Source of the DNA: Planctomycetota bacterium
GTDB taxonomy: Bacteria; Planctomycetota; Planctomycetia; Planctomycetales; Planctomycetaceae
Direction: 5' to 3'
Length of the DNA stretch: 64,000 nucleotides
NCBI GenBank assembly: GCA_022600195.1
Contig: JAHZKX010000021.1
Coordinates: 50,972-114,971 of the forward strand
The translations under genes and the position numbers were made by a program. Position 1 is the stretch's first letter; each line of letters opens with the position of its first letter. Positions 63,906 through 64,000 of this stretch are shown here, in pieces. The notes under the pieces are model-generated. The model was not told where the DNA came from. It saw only the letters and a list, made by a program, of their open reading frames with translations, and did not search any database.

Positions 63906-64000
63906 GGGAGTGCGACAACAGAGCACGTAAACAACACTCCTGGCCCTCAATTCCAAGCTTGACAAAGCACTAAGCTGGTGTTCACTCTTTGGTCTCTCAA

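Noticed and set aside
1..64000. tRNA, rRNA, CRISPR array, transposase or phage genes
   Set aside because: Looked for cloverleaf-like ends, regular spacer repeats and transposase motifs in the gaps and ORFs; none found.

Overview
The window looks like chromosome of a planctomycete, probably Gimesia or a close Planctomycetaceae relative (inference from gene content; no rRNA is present to confirm it). The signs are three pairs of cytochrome-c-domain (DUF1549/DUF1553) proteins with Tat-exported DUF1501 proteins, a DUF1559 pseudopilin-like protein, DUF1080, an ECF sigma factor with a FecR/LamG partner, futalosine-pathway menaquinone genes, and a planctomycete-type bacterial microcompartment (BMC) locus. 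No tRNA, rRNA, CRISPR array, insertion sequence or prophage was seen.

Layout. 1-4814 (all minus) is the promoter-proximal part of a BMC operon: DeoR regulator, PduL phosphotransacylase, two BMC-H shell proteins, acetate kinase, one BMC-P vertex protein, a membrane protein, and the first 59 codons of a PduP-like aldehyde dehydrogenase that runs off the left edge. In characterised planctomycetes such loci break down fucose/rhamnose-derived lactaldehyde inside a shell. 5265-17920 is mostly housekeeping: purN, trxA with a consensus promoter, a long coiled-coil protein, mqnE-mqnP, def-fmt, and several secreted or lipoprotein genes. 18534-33157 is planctomycete accessory material: an RmlD-like reductase, two cytochrome/DUF1501 cassettes, a DUF1559 protein, and a sigma factor-FecR/LamG pair diverging from the second cassette. 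33245-48335 holds an MFS transporter, an LRR protein, a secreted metallopeptidase-like protein, cspA-like, sufS, a D-x-F repeat lipoprotein, a YkgJ-like protein, a very cysteine-rich secreted protein, a degenerate receiver domain, and an mrp-sufE pair. 48630-63866 holds another metallopeptidase-like protein, a two-gene unit coding for an actin-fold-like protein and an SLBB-like membrane protein, a DtxR-type regulator, purB, the third cytochrome/DUF1501 cassette, a threonine dehydratase-like enzyme, an SDR, a DUF1080 protein and a xylulokinase.

How the genes fit together. The BMC genes form one pathway: aldehyde to acyl-CoA (dehydrogenase), acyl-CoA to acyl-phosphate (PduL), acyl-phosphate to acid plus ATP (AckA), enclosed by the BMC-H/BMC-P shell. 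mqnE and mqnP act in menaquinone synthesis; def and fmt act at the two ends of N-formyl-Met metabolism; sufS, sufE and mrp act in Fe-S cluster assembly although sufS is 7 kb from sufE.

Most interesting points: the operon of a degenerate actin/MreB-fold-like protein and an SLBB-domain membrane protein (49811-52602); the secreted CCAPAP-repeat protein with 32 cysteines (43883-44374); the BMC acetate kinase with apparent Arg-to-Lys and Asp-to-Glu changes at two catalytic positions; clustered TTTCC/GGAAA repeats upstream of the BMC operon; and a nested hairpin element at 59212-59289 upstream of a cytochrome gene. All functional statements rest on reading the sequence and on family knowledge; no database search was run.
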